A stretch of 64,000 nucleotides of DNA, taken from positions 64,277,094-64,341,093 of the forward strand of contig CP136065.1 of NCBI GenBank assembly GCA_032622095.1, given 5' to 3'. Within the stretch, counting starts at the first letter, position 1. Each line of letters starts with the position of its first letter. Both the position numbers and the translations under genes were made by a program. Below are positions 1-12,180 of this stretch, piece after piece. The stretch comes from Siphonodentalium dalli (lineage: Eukaryota > Mollusca > Scaphopoda > Gadilida > Siphonodentaliidae). A model generated the notes under the pieces. The model saw only the letters and a program-made list of their open reading frames with translations, ran no database searches and had not been told where the DNA came from.

Positions 1-708
1 CCAAATGTTGGGAATAAAACTTTAGTGGTTACTTTTGGTATTTGTCGGCACTTAATTCTCTATAACAGCCTGTATTTTATCATCAGAAAGCATGATTTGG
101 AATAGTAAACACGGAAATGAAAAAAAACTCAATGCGGATGTGAAATATCTGCTAAATCCACCAGTGTTGCGCGCGCATCACAATTTCATCGATTCATTTC
201 GCAATAGTTAATTCGTGATGTACCGATAAAAGAGTCATATTGCACACTTGGGAGTCCAATATGACATTCTGGAGTCCAATATGACTTTTTCCCGGATTAT
301 CACGTGGCGGCTTTTGTCCAATCATAAATAGTGTTAGTTAAGGGATGAATAATAAAATGCCTTACATGTTTTATAGGATGTATATTTTATAGTTGCATGC
401 ACGTATGCTGTGCTATACTGCTAATAAATAGAAGGCCACTTGGTCACACGTGCCCTGACAAATAGAGTTTTTTTTATCACATAGTGTTCTTTTAGAAAGC
501 AGAAATTTAATTCTGGAAACAATCATTGGGTCAAACTTCGCTTCCAGCTCTCTATGTTGTTAACACACCAAATATTAGTTGTACAACAAACGTTCGGACA
601 GGCAGACGGAAAGACCGACAGACACAGCTCATTTCTATAGGTTATGTTTTTGTGGTTTATTTTACAGCTTATACTATAGGAAAAAGAACAAAACAATCGC
701 CGTCATCT
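1..708. other. No gene recognised
   Basis: AT-rich sequence without a convincing coding region. Around 250-290 a short phrase (gagtccaatatgac) is repeated directly. The open frame at 526-765 has no recognisable domain and runs into the inverted repeat that follows. Confidence 0.6.
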
Positions 709-988
709 GTATGGAACGGTAGAGGGGTAATGTGGCAAGAGCTATACTCGACCTTCACCTCATAATTTGCAGTCACGTTATATTCAACTAATTAACGGAT
801 CTTTTTCGGGTGGTTTCTAGAACACCAAAGTGGGTGGAACATCTTGATATACATGCATGTATAAGTCAAATTGCACATGCGGGTGGAATGGAGTCGATTT
901 GAGATTGTAGATGCGCGCCCTACGAGTATACCATTTATTGAGGTCAAGGACGAGTATAGCTCTTGCGACATTACCCCGCTACCGTATG
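709..988. repeat. Inverted repeat with ~53-bp arms (MITE-like)
   Basis: The arm 709-763 (core aagagctatactcg) reappears in reverse complement at 936-988 (core cgagtatagctctt), about 170 bp apart. The arms match over most of their length with a few substitutions. This is the layout of a small foldback or MITE element. No target duplication was identified. Confidence 0.6.
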
Positions 989-2498
989 GAGCAGGCATTA
1001 CGAAAATCCACGACGCTTCCATCAGTATAGTAAGATAAATCATCGACCACCAACATCGATATTGGTAAACGGTTTTTCCGACAATAATAACATCTCCTAT
1101 ATATATATGACGTATATGGAACTCGTGTCCAAAAATTCAGGTGTTGCAATTCTTATGTTATGAATTGAAATATTATTTAGTGCAAAGTATATGTTGTTTA
1201 AGGTAAAGAGTTGTACATATTTTGTTATTTCGCTGAAACTGTAGACTCTTGTGACACTAAGTTGGAACAATTTGAATCATATAGGCTGGAATCTTCGAGT
1301 TTTCCAACTGTTTGAAAAGGTTGTAACATAAAAGTTGAAAGTATTTAACAAACAAAATGAGAAAACGAGATTCCAGACTATGATTCTAAATGTTCCAGTT
1401 TATACCATATGAGTCTACTTTAAATTTCATTTATAAATATGAGTTTTTAACCATTACTGATTTTTGAATTTCCACAGCTCATGTAGATGTACTAATTTAT
1501 TCCGTCAGAAGCACATTCGATGTTTAAACAAATTTGAAATCAAAACTTCTTTGGGTTGGAGAGTTCATTGGTCGCGTAGGTCCCTGACCCTAAATTTGGA
1601 CGTTCACGTGAATCTATTATGAAAATGTGGGTGTCGTTACATCTCATTTCTCTTGGGCTAAATCAAATTTATAAGAATTTACTTTTAACTGAAAAGTATA
1701 GTAAGAAATTGCTTCTATGTTGGTGTGTGGCGACAGGCGCCGATCACATCCAGTCTCATTTATAACAAAAGAGACATGGACTTACTGATTTGTGTCTGCA
1801 ATGAAGACAGGTATGCAATATTTTTCGATATTCAAACATTAAATGAACCCCAAATCTTCAAAACGAAAACAATTGACTCTTGAATTCCTGTAATATTAGC
1901 AGAACATTTCCACTTTTTGTAAGACAAATCTGAATGATAATATATTTAATCTCAATAAAACTATTTTTAAAAAGGGAGTAGTAACCTGCGTATTAAAGAT
2001 ACGGATGGTCTTTGCGATGGGTATTGTCACATCTGTTAAAATCACCATAAACAAAATGAATTTTAAATAGCATATTATTGTCAAGATCGTAGGCAGTGTT
2101 AGTAAGCAAAAGCCATGTTATGTTACAGTACAGTACATAAAGAGAGTGCGATAAGCAAAACACTCTCAACACGTCCTGGGAGATCCCAATGGTGAACTTT
2201 GGTTAAAACTGTACCATGTGCTTTATCACATACTTTATCACATACTCGCTAATCATCGCCGCTCAATATATTTGTGTTGAATGTCTCACAGTGAATCAAT
2301 CTCCCAAAAAAAAAAATCACATGGTGTTGTGTGTTTTGCTTATCACACACTATTTATATGCTGTATGTACACAAACGCTCGGCTCTCACAGGTGTGTTTT
2401 GTGAATAATATATTCATACTATCATTATACTATAGTATTCGTATATTATTGAGTACATCTTTATAATTTGGTAACTTTTATTTCTAAATTATAACCTA
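989..2498. other. No gene recognised; contains one dispersed repeat
   Basis: Non-coding, AT-rich. Apart from the repeat at 1433-1648 nothing with a recognisable function is seen. The short open frames at 1896-2084 and 2216-2466 are low-complexity chance frames. Confidence 0.55.
1433..1648 (+). repeat. Dispersed repeat family A, copy 1
   Basis: This segment (phrases ccacagctcatgta, tctattatgaaaatgtgggt) matches 5407-5651 and the pieces of 47985-49240. It is important as an empty site: it reads ...gatgtttaaacaaattt... with an intact TTAA where the third copy carries a TTAA-flanked MITE (48761-49152). Confidence 0.7.
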
Positions 2499-3727
2499 CT
2501 AGCAGGTTAGCCCGCCACTGGCGGCGTTCGTCAGAAACATGACAATTTTTAATTTTTTGAATTAATTTTTTAATTTAATTTTTTGTTTTTCAATGAGTTA
2601 ATTGTGCCTTTTTAATTTACTGGATTTTTAAATTAATTTTTTTAATTAATTGTTTAATTTAATTTTTTGTTTTTCAATGAGTTTTTTGATTTTCAATTTT
2701 ACCCGATTTGACCTTGAATTGATAATTTCAAGGTCAAGTTCAGGTCGGGGTAGCAAGTTTGAGCTCAATCGGTTCGAGTCTATAAAGGACATACACATAT
2801 ATATCATTTGTGGGTACCCGTTTCAATGTGAAGATCACCTAGGGCCGAAAAACTGACCCGATCCCCGTTCCTAGGAAGTCCTAAGTACGTAAGAATCACA
2901 CAACACGCTCATATCTGGTAACCGACGCTGACGCCCGTGTACAGACGTAAGAATCACATTACCCACATACGCTCTTTATAAACTACACTGCGGATAGGAA
3001 CGCTCTTTAACTATCAACGCGATTAACCCCTGCAGTGCCGTTAGCGGCAATTTTGATGATTGGGAGTGGAGAATGAGTGCTCAGAGCTTGTCCAAAACGC
3101 GACGATGACCATTCCCGTGGAATTTTACCCTTAAATCTGCTTAAATGGGAAGTTTGAGCTCGACGTGACCAGCCGTTTTCGATTCTATAAAGTACACATT
3201 ACGCACATACGCTCTTTATAAACTACACTGCGGATAGGAACGCTCTTTAACTATCAACGCGATTAACCCCTGCAGTGCCGTTTGTGGTGATTTGATGATT
3301 GAGTGCTCAGAGCTTGTCCAAAACGCGACGATGACCATTCCCGTGGATTTTTACCCTTAGATGGGAAGTTTGAGTTCGATATGACCAGCCGTTTTCGATT
3401 CTATAAAGTACACATTACGCACATACGCTCTTTATAAACTACACTGCGGATAGGAACGCTCTTTAACCATCAACGCGATTAACCCCTGCAGTGCCGTTTG
3501 CGGTGATTTTGATTATTGTGAGCGGAGAATGAGTGCTCAGAGCTTGTCCAAAACGCGACGATGACCATTCCCGTGGATGTTTACCCTTAGATGGGAAGTT
3601 TGAGCTCGATATGACCAGCCGTTTTCGATTCTATAAAGTACACGCACACATATAGTTATATACGGAAGTCTCAAAATATATAGGAGACAATGAATATATA
3701 TACGGAAGTCTCAAAATATATAGTAGA
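2499..3727 (-). mobile_element. Helitron-like non-autonomous element
   Basis: On the minus strand the 3' end reads as a GC hairpin (CCGCC...GGCGG) followed by a short spacer and CTAG, next to a T; this is the Helitron 3' signature (hairpin plus CTRR). The same terminus occurs at 54595, 58332 and 63041. The sequence is closely related to the element at 63041-63968. The minus-strand 5' end (TC, at about 3727) is less certain because the neighbouring base does not fit the A/T target rule and two similar phrases lie side by side (3661-3727). No Rep/helicase is encoded. Confidence 0.6.
2955..3645. repeat. Three tandem ~216-240 bp subunits inside the Helitron-like element
   Basis: The phrase acatacgctctttataaac starts at 2965, 3205 and 3421, giving periods of 240 and 216 bp. 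Each unit also carries aaaacgcgacgatgaccatt. The related element at 63041-63968 has only one such unit, so the amplification happened in this copy. Confidence 0.8.
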
Positions 3728-3824
3728 CAAGGAAGGCCATTCGTACCTTTAATATCGATATTCCGTATATTTTTGCAATGCATCTTATCCCACCTTCCAA
3801 ATTACGTAGCCATAATTCCAGGGC

Positions 3825-4170
3825 CAGGAACCTACGTCATTAATGTACTCTCTAAATCGTCGCTTCAGACGTTCAGGGCCCAGGAACCTACGTCAATAAT
3901 GTAATCTCTAAACTGTCGCTTCAGACGTTCAGGACCAGGAACCTACGTCATAATGTAATCTCTAAACCGTCGTTTCATACTTTCAGGGCCGAGAACCTAC
4001 GTCACTAATGTAATCTCTAAACTGTCGCTTCAGACGTTCGGGAACATACGTCACTAATGTAATCTCAGCTCTAATCACCGTCGCTTCAGACGTTCGGGAA
4101 CCTACGTCATTAATGTAATCTCTAAACCGTTTTTACATGCGTTCAGGAACATACGTTACTAAGTTAATAT
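3825..4170. repeat. ~52-bp tandem repeat, block 1
   Basis: About six or seven diverged copies of a unit with the phrases cgcttcagacgtt, aggaacctacgtca and taatgtaatctctaaac. The same unit resumes at 4825-5225 after about 650 bp of different sequence. Confidence 0.8.
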
Positions 4171-4824
4171 AAGATAATATTTAATGATTTAATGCAAAAT
4201 ACACCCAATGGGCAGTTGCACATATAATAAATACAACATATATCAACATAATGAATTATTTAACACGAGTAATCACGTACAATATGCATGTACTTTCTCG
4301 TGAATTTACTATCATAAAATCTCATGTATACTTGCTATCTTTTGATAGATATATGTATATTGTCTCGAATGGTGAAGAAAGACTGGATCATGTCGCATAT
4401 AACGTTAGCGGTTGCAATTTGTTCATTCTGCATAATAAATCTGAACTTCTCACAATTTGTCATTTCTAAGAAATGAGGGAACGTTACAATTATGTCCTTT
4501 ACGTAAGTTTCACGAATACCTTCGTAGGCCTGACATTTTAAGATGAAATGACATTCTGTTTTGAATTACACGCAGAACATAATCTTTCTCTCACAGGTTT
4601 TGCGGCTGTTTGTGCCTCCCTTTTTTCGATTTCCAGTCAATGGTTACTGCTTCTCAATCTTGTGAATAGAATTCTCGCTTTGACAGATCGCGCATTGACA
4701 ATGTTTAGTTCAATTTCATGCTTGAATAATCTATACGTTCGTATTTTATTTCCACTGATCGGTTTCTTTTCGGCATGATTGCCATTATAAAATCGCATCA
4801 AATGATCAGATTTCAGTTTACTAA
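4171..4824. other. 650-bp segment interrupting the 52-bp repeat; no gene recognised
   Basis: AT-rich sequence between the two halves of the tandem repeat, with short open frames (4251-4469, 4548-4778) that match no family I recognise. It may be an insertion into an originally continuous array, but no target duplication could be established. Confidence 0.4.
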
Positions 4825-5225
4825 TGTGTACTAATGTACTCTCTAAACAGTCGCTTCAGACGTCCAGGACCAGGAATCTACGTGACTAATGTAATCTCTA
4901 AACCGTCGCTTCAGACGTCCAGGGCCCGGAATCTACGTCACTAATGTAATATCTAAACCGTCACTTCAGACGTCCAGGGCCAGGAACCTACGTCACTAAT
5001 GTAATCTCAAAACCGTCATTCGAGACGTTTATAGGGCCGAGAACATACGTCACTACTGTAATCTCTAAACCGTCGCTTCAGACGTCCAAGAACCTACATC
5101 ACTAATGTAATCTCTAAACCGTCGCTTCAGACGTTCAGGAACACACGTCACTAATGTAACCTCTAAATCGTTGCTTCAGACGTTCGAGGACCTACATCAC
5201 TAATGTAATCCCTAAATCATCGCTC
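4825..5225. repeat. ~52-bp tandem repeat, block 2
   Basis: About eight diverged copies of the same unit as 3825-4170. A single diverged unit is also visible near 48040-48090, so the repeat belongs to a larger dispersed element (family A) amplified here. Confidence 0.8.
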
Positions 5226-5406
5226 AAGGCGTGCGAATAGCTGCTATATGGAGCACGTGCAGTGGATGTGCTACATAATTATGTTGCAGGAGTTATTTTA
5301 CTTACGAGTAAAATGTATTTATGTGCATTTTACGAACATCTATTAAATAGTTGAGGTGTGTTTGATATTCAAAATTGAGGTACAATCGATACCTATTTTC
5401 CTTGTA

Positions 5407-5651
5407 AATTCCAGTTATAAATTTGAGTGTATATAACGATTACTAATTTTTGAATGTGCAATGTGAATTTCCACAGCTCATGTACTTGTACTAGTTTATC
5501 CCGTCAGACAAACGTGTTTATGTTTGAAAAAAAATTTAAAACAAAACCGCTTTGGGCTAGAGAATTGATTGGTGACGTGTAGATCCCTGGCCCTGAATTT
5601 TGACGTTCAAATGAATCTATTATGAAAATGTGGGTGTCGTTACATCTCATT
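5407..5651 (+). repeat. Dispersed repeat family A, copy 2
   Basis: Homologous to 1433-1648 and to the split copy at 47985-49240. The upstream part (5225-5400; phrase tgtgcattttacgaacat) is shared with 48160-48186, where it is cut by a TTAA MITE. The copy ends about 20 bp from the splice donor of the exon at 5673-6042, so the exon's intron begins almost directly in repeat DNA. Confidence 0.7.
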
Positions 5652-5672
5652 TACGTCATCAATTATACTCAC

Positions 5673-6042
5673 CGCTTCGTGAGGCCAGTGGAATGATAAT
5701 AGCGAGCGCCAATCCGACAACAACCAGGAAACACAACAGCAGTAACAAGTTTCGTTTCGTTTTTGAAACTTCTGATTTCCTATACTGAATTTCCGTAGCA
5801 CCAACTCCATCTTTTCGCACGGCGTATTCGCCGCTCCTCGAAGTCCCGTTAACGTCATAACCTCCTTTTGTGTTGGTGTACCGTGGGTCCCTGAATCTCT
5901 CCTCTTCGTTGAAATATTCATTGTCGTAGCAAGCCTGAAGAAGAGTAACATATTCAGGCCCTTGCTTTTTGTGTAAAACTTTCAATGGGAAACGCGTTCC
6001 ATAATTTCCGGGGTCCATACTCCCAAACTTAGTGGACTCCAT
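5673..6042 (-). CDS. First coding exon of a putative single-pass type II membrane protein (partial)
   Basis: On the minus strand an ATG in a near-perfect Kozak context (ACCATGG) opens a frame of 123 codons plus one base. It ends at a consensus donor (AAGCG|GTGAGT, intron from 5672 downwards), giving a phase-1 intron. The predicted sequence is a hydrophilic tail of about 95 residues with many charged and Tyr residues (for example EEERFRDPRYTN), then a basic stretch (SKTKRN) and one strongly hydrophobic segment of about 23 residues (residues ~97-120, LLLLLCFLVVVGLALAIIIP). Positive charge before a single membrane segment, with no signal peptide, suggests type II topology, as in membrane peptidases or glycosyltransferases. 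The downstream ectodomain exons are not recognised here, so the family is unknown. It is the only credible host coding sequence in the window. Confidence 0.55.
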
Positions 6043-6152
6043 GGTACGAATGACAGACCCAGCTTAGCCATGTCCTCATAGAGACTTCCGGGCGTTCTAA
6101 CATTTTCAGGATTTGCAGCGATTGAGAACACGTTCCCGCGAGAGCACCTAAC

Positions 6153-6854
6153 ATAGTTATTTACTCGTATAGGAATTCCCCAATCGAACTTTGACATACT
6201 GCTGTAGGCGGGATCAGTAATCGACCAGCTGGTTTCTAACGGGAGGCTAGTTAGCCCGGTGCGCACAGTATGGGCTCCGTGGCGAAGCGCATAGATAGGG
6301 ACGCTCGGGTATGTGGTAGGACGTGGCGACAGGGGGTTCTTTGTGTCGTATCAAGCTCACAACATCCCAAAATTGGTCAAAATTTTCAAAAGCTGGATAT
6401 TTCACGCCTGCCACAAAAGTGATTGAAAAGTTAAGTCCAAAATAGATACTGGTGCGCACTTTATTGAGTAAGTGCACCGCGATGAGGCACCTGTTGATTG
6501 GGATGCTCGATGCGACAGAGGTTGTGTGTCGCCCCCCCCCCCCCCAAACTTTCGTCAAATTTCTAAATGCTTGAGAAAAAAATATTTCATGCTCGACACA
6601 CGCTCAGTTGGAGACTTCTGACATTTGTTGTTTTAGAACAATAGTCGATTATTTTCGGACTTTAAGTCAACTTTTAGGACTGAAATAGCCATCAGCTATA
6701 GTTATTTACTGGTGTAGGAATTCCCAAATCGAACTTTGACATACTGATGTTGGCGGGATCAGTAATTGACCATCTGGTTTCTAATTGGAGGCTATAGTTG
6801 GGCCAGTGTACAGCATACAGTGTGGGCTCCGGGTGAAACGCATAGAGAGGGACG
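6153..6854. repeat. ~150-bp direct duplication upstream of the exon
   Basis: Segments 6153-6303 and 6698-6854 are diverged copies of each other (shared phrases aatcgaactttgacatact and ggcgggatcagtaat), separated by about 395 bp containing a poly-C tract near 6533-6545. They lie directly upstream of the start codon at 6042 in the direction of transcription, so they may include promoter or 5' leader sequence of that gene or an unrelated old repeat. Confidence 0.75.
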
Positions 6855-8454
6855 TTGTGACATGGGGTTGATATAAACAGTATTTATTCCATATACAAAA
6901 TGTAATTCATAATGTATAGTACAAAATGTGTTGTATGCCTTTTTGTTGTATGGGGGGATCCGACATCAAGCACAAAGCATATGGGGGTCGTTTCCGGGCT
7001 GAGACAGACATGCATAATTTGCACTTCACGCGTGTTAGCCAGGGTTCGCGCTGCCAATCGCCAATTTAGCAAATTGCTATAAAAAAATGAAATGGCTCCA
7101 AAAAATTCCCGATTTGCTACAAAAATTGGCACCTAGCTTTCTGGCTTTTGGCAAATTCGGGCATATAATAAAGCTTGCAGTCAATCGGTCGGAAACAAAA
7201 CACACATTGATATCGGTCGCGACATAGCGTATAATAGATTCGCGGCTTATGTCAGATCGACTTATTATATCGCTGGGGTGAATGGGTTGCGAATTTTACT
7301 CGATCGATTATAACACTGAGTATGGCTATTGAGTACAATTTTACAAACATTAGCGAAACAAATGGCTTCCTGAAGTCTACATCGTAAAGGAAACTGTGTA
7401 TTGATAGCATGTGCTAGTAAACTATCATAAATATGTCCACATACAGTGTGCTACACCACCTAAAATGAGCGACATACTAGTGCCGAGGATATCCGATTGT
7501 TTACACATCATAAAAAATAAATATATACATACAATAGGTAATTTGCTTGTTTGTTTGTTTGTTTTTTGTAATAGTCATAGTCAAAACCAGGGACCTTAAG
7601 TTGGTTAGACTGTATAGTTTCACGTCGTTATATCAGCCAGTAAGTGAGAGGAACTAGGTGTCTGAGATAGGTAGGCGATTGATCTTTAACATTTTATAAA
7701 ATAGTTTTAGTTTATGCATTTGCGCCGAGATTTAAAGGTTTCCGCAACTAGTTTCTCTAAAAAAAAGAGATACATAACTGACATAACTGCAGTCGCGGCT
7801 GTCACAATATGAGCTGCCTCGTATTGTATATCTTCGATGTTGTCAGGTTATTGCTGGCTACAGCCATCCCAGTCAACACAAGAATATCCAAGGGGTTGGT
7901 CTGGCTTTGAGCCTACAACATTGAAACCTACTGTAATAGTTACATTTTAGAAGTATATTTGCTATACCACAGAGCTCATCTCTTCTAACAGTAACGTCGA
8001 TGTGACTATTAACAATTTGTATTACATGATCCTATACCGTTATTCCATTCAATAAACCCATTCAATAAATTGTGATATTAAACGTTCATTTAATAATAGG
8101 AAATATTACCAGGTAACATTTGACTTCCGGTTTGTCGTCTGTTTAACTTCGTACGCTACGTCTCAAAATACTATGGCTTCCAATATTTTTCCAACAAACT
8201 ATAATGAATGAAGAGTTTGAAAAGTTATGTCATTAATTATGCACCATTAAATACATCAAAGAGTCTTTAGTTATCAGGGATGTTAGTTTAGCGTCCCATT
8301 TGTTCATTCAAGTATATTTTGTCGAGGTTTTCGATCATGTAATAAATAGAATCTACAACTCCTCCTATAGTTTATATAGGACTTTACAAAACTCGTCCAG
8401 TAAATTAAGGCTCGTTTTATAAATTCCGCTATAATCTGGGGACTCGTTGTATAT
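6855..8454. other. No gene recognised
   Basis: Largely unique AT-rich DNA. Open frames (6884-7132 minus, 7411-7599 plus) are short and have no domain signature. No RNA gene or repeat array was recognised. Confidence 0.5.
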
Positions 8455-8640
8455 CCTCTATCTATAATATATGCCAATTGACGAGTACTTCCCTTAGGAA
8501 ATGTTCAGTTATTAGTTATTGTCTGAACATTTCCCTCCAATGAATATGAATTCTTCTGCACTATATTATCATTTCTGTCTGTCTGTCGTCTACTCATATT
8601 CCTGAACAAATACACCATTGTGACCGTAAGATATCACTAG
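8455..8640 (+). repeat. Dispersed repeat family B, copy 1
   Basis: Contains a small inverted repeat (ttaggaaatgttcag / ctgaacatttccc) and the phrases ttgacgagta and tcttctgcac. The same sequence recurs at 11690-12130, where a SINE-like insertion separates the two halves. This copy therefore shows the pre-insertion state. Confidence 0.7.
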
Positions 8641-8689
8641 TTCCGATAAATGCAGCATGTTGTATTGTTTCGTATAATAAAGTCAATTA

Positions 8690-9339
8690 AAATTTACGAA
8701 AATTTCCGCGCCTAAAATCCGATATGGAAGAGTGAGGCAATCGTACTAGGACTTCGACGTAAACCAGTATTATTCGCAAAGATTTAACTAACTTGTTTAC
8801 GTCAACGGAAACATGAACTATATAACCTGCTTGAGAAAGGCACATATGGCTCCATTCACCAATCACAGTGATGGTGTAATCGACAGGGGTTAACCCCCCA
8901 ACTTGGCCAAAATTATCAACAGGTGGAAATGCCATGCCGGACATAACAGTAGTTGGACATTTTATACCAAAGTAGGTTTGAATTTGTTCTGACAGTTTGA
9001 TATTCCAACCAGTATTAAGTGTGAAATTTGTTGTTTTTAGACCAAAACAATAATAAGTTTAGCAAACGACCTATGTTGAAATTATTATCTGAACATGTTC
9101 ATGGGATAACTACTAATCAATGGTTATTTAGTATAGAAAGGATAAAAAATGGCTGTTCTGGTTGTTGCAAAATTATCCGAAGAGCCGAAGTGATTGTGAT
9201 GACTTTGCAACAACCAACGCATACATCATCAAAATATATTATGTTCTTGATTGTTGATACAGATAATAGTTCTTCTTCAAATAGTTTGAAATATAGACAC
9301 AGACATCGAAAATTAAATTTTAGAAGAAAAATATTCGTA
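8690..9339. other. Old dispersed repeat; no gene recognised
   Basis: The stretch around 8718-8850 (phrases cttcgacgtaaacca and ttgtttacgtcaacgga) is weakly similar to 59165-59400. The frame at 9028-9444 runs partly into the minisatellite and is not credible as a gene. Confidence 0.4.
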
Positions 9340-11668
9340 AACCAAGCAACATCACAGCAAATGGGCAGTATCCATCAGCATCTTAGCAAATTAGCAGGAC
9401 CAAGCAACACCACAGCCTATCAGCGGAACCCACCAACATCATAGCCAATCGGTTGGACCCACCAACACCATAGCCAATCAGCAGGACCTACCAACATCAT
9501 AATCAATCAGCAGAACCCACCAACGTCATATCAAATTAGCAGGACCCAGTACCATCATCGTAAATAAGTAGGACCCACCATCATCATATCAAATTAAAAG
9601 GACATGCCAACATCATAGCAATTCAGTAGCACACATCAACAGCATATCAAACTAACAGAACCCACCAACATCATAGCAAATTAGCAGGACCCAGCATCAT
9701 CATAGCAAATAAACAGGACCCACCACCATCTAGAAATTCAGTAGGACCCACCAACACCATATTAAATTAGCCGGACCCACCAACATCATAGCAAATTATC
9801 AGGACCGACCAACACCATAACAATTAAGCAGGACCCAGCAACATCATAGCAAATTATCAATACCCATCAACATCATAGCAATTCAGTAGGACCCACCAAC
9901 AGCATATCAAACTAACAGGACCCACCAACATCATAGCAAATTAGCAGGACCCACCAACATCATAGCAAATTATCAGGACCCACCAACATCATAGCAAATC
10001 AGCAGGACCCACCACCATCATATCAAATTAACAGGGCCCACAACCATCATAGCAATTCAGTAGGACTCACCAACAGCATATAAAACTAACAGGACCCACC
10101 AACATCATAGCAAATTAGCAGGACCCACCACCATCCTATCAAATTAACAGGACCCACCAATGCCATAGTAAATTAGCAGGATCCACCAAAATTATAGCAA
10201 ATTAGCAGGAACCACTAACATCATAGCAATTCAGCAGGTCCCATCAACATCATAACAATTCAGTAGGACCCACTAACATCATAGCATTTCAACAGGACCA
10301 ACCCACAGCATAGCAATTCAGTAGGACCCACCAGCTTAAATGCACATTAGCAGGATCCAGCAACATCATAGCAAATCAGCAGGAACCACCAGCATTATAT
10401 CAAATTAGCAGGACTCACCAACATCATAGCAATTCAGCAGGACCTACCACCTCATACCAAATTAACATGACCCACCAACATCATAGCAATTCAGCAAGAC
10501 CCACCACCATCATAGCAACTTAACAGGTCCCACCAACATCATAGCAATTCAGTAGGACCCACCACAATCATAGCAAATTAGTAGGACCCAGCAAGATCAT
10601 AGCAAATTAGCAGGATCCACCAGCATTATATCAAATTAGCATGACCCACCAACATCATAGCAATTCAGCAGGACCTACCACTTCATACCAAATTAACATG
10701 ACCAACAACATCATAGCAATTCAGCAAGACCCACCACCATCATAGCAAATTAACACGTCCCACCAACATCATAGCAATTCAGTAGGACCCACCACAATCA
10801 TAGCAAATTAGTAGGACCCAGCAAGACCGTAGCAAATTAGCAGGATCCACCAGCACAATAGTAAATAAGCAAGACCCACCAACACCATATCAAATTAGCA
10901 GGACCCATCAACATCATAGCAAGTCAGCAGGATCCACCAACATCACAGGAAATTAGCAGGACACACCAACATCATAGCAAATTAGCCGGAACCAGCAACA
11001 TAATAGCATATTAGCAGGACCTACCAACATCAAAGCACTTAACATGACCCACCAAAGTCATAGCAATTCACCAGGACCCACCAACGCCATAGCAAATAAG
11101 TAGGATCCAGCAACACCATATCAGATTAGCAGGACCCGCCAACGTCATAGCAATTCAGTAGGAACCACCAACATCACAGGAAATAGCAGGACACACCAAC
11201 ATCATAGCAAATTAGCCGGAACCAGCAACATCATAGCAAATTAGCAGGACCTACCAACACCATAGCACTTAACAGGACTCAACAACTTCATAGCAATTCA
11301 CCAGGACCCACCAACGCCATAGCAAATTAGTAGGATCCAGCAACACCATAGCAAATTAGCAGGATCCACCAGCATAATAGTAAATAAGCAGGACCCACCA
11401 TCACCATATCAAATTAGCAGTAAATAAGCAGGACCCGTCAACGTCATAGCAATTCAGTAGGACCCGCCAACATCATAGAAATTCAGTAGGACCAACCAGC
11501 ATCATAGCAATTCAGTAGGACCCACCAACAGCATAGCAATTCAGTAGGACCCACCAACAGCATAGCAAATTAGCAAGACCCACCAACATCATAGCAAATT
11601 AGCAGGACCCACCAACATTAAAGCAAATTAGCAGGACCCACTAACACCATAGCAAATTAGCATGACCA
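9340..11668. repeat. ~29-bp minisatellite, ~2.3 kb
   Basis: Roughly 75-80 diverged copies of a unit close to caccaacatcatagc plus aaattagcaggacc. Variants alternate aaattagcagg, aattcagtagg and aaataagcagg. Higher-order repetition is visible: a block of several units near 10380-10600 is repeated near 10615-10850. Open frames here are repeat translation only. Confidence 0.95.
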
Positions 11669-11689
11669 ATTTACCCTTTCTGGATATAC

Positions 11690-12130
11690 TAAATACACAT
11701 TGACGAGTAGTTCCCTTGTGAAATGTTCAGATAATAAGTTCAACTATGGTCGCTTCAGATATATCTGAACATTTCCCACCAAACTCCAAATCGTCTCGTC
11801 CTCCAGTGCTGGCGATGAGGGTTCAAATCCATCATGAACTTTGTAACTCGAAATAGTTATCTGGTGGAGTTGCCAATTACTCGCCGATGGTCGGTGGTTT
11901 GTCTCACATGGTCGACGAGTTTATCAGCCATTGAACTCACTGTTAGATTAGCCACAAGTGTGGGGATTTCCTCTACCACTACAACTGTATGGCAATGTCG
12001 TGATATTGCCTTAGTTTCTGAAAGCGACATTAAACCCCAACCAATTAACCAATCTTCTGCACTTGTATTGTATGTCGTCTGCTTACATTTCGTGAACAAC
12101 CCTCCAGATGTACAATAGAATATTCCAATA
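11690..12130 (+). repeat. Dispersed repeat family B, copy 2, split by a SINE-like insertion
   Basis: The left part (11690-11785) and right part (about 12052-12130) align with the continuous copy at 8455-8640. The minisatellite lies between the two family B copies. The intervening ~270 bp is the SINE-like sequence. Confidence 0.65.
11785..12055 (+). mobile_element. Probable tRNA-derived SINE
   Basis: A pol III box-B-like element (GGGTTCAAATCC, 11819-11830) lies near the 5' side. The 3' part (ctgaaagcgacattaaacc, about 12017-12045) resembles tails of dispersed SINEs that I recall from molluscan genomes. The insertion is precise relative to the empty family B copy at 8455-8640. Box A is not clear, and no poly-A or simple-repeat tail is obvious. 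Confidence 0.5.
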
Positions 12131-12180
12131 TATATTATAACAATAGAGTGGTACAATTCATTTGGTAAAGAACTGGTTAA

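Noticed and set aside
5982-6266. 94-codon minus frame overlapping the membrane-protein start
   Set aside because: It is in another frame, partly in the duplicated block, and lacks the Kozak context and membrane segment that support 5673-6042.
9028-9444. 138-codon frame before the minisatellite
   Set aside because: The C-terminal part is minisatellite and the N-terminal part has no domain or splice context.
9340-11668. CRISPR-like regular repeats
   Set aside because: The unit is a continuous ~29-bp tandem repeat without unique spacers, in animal-type DNA.
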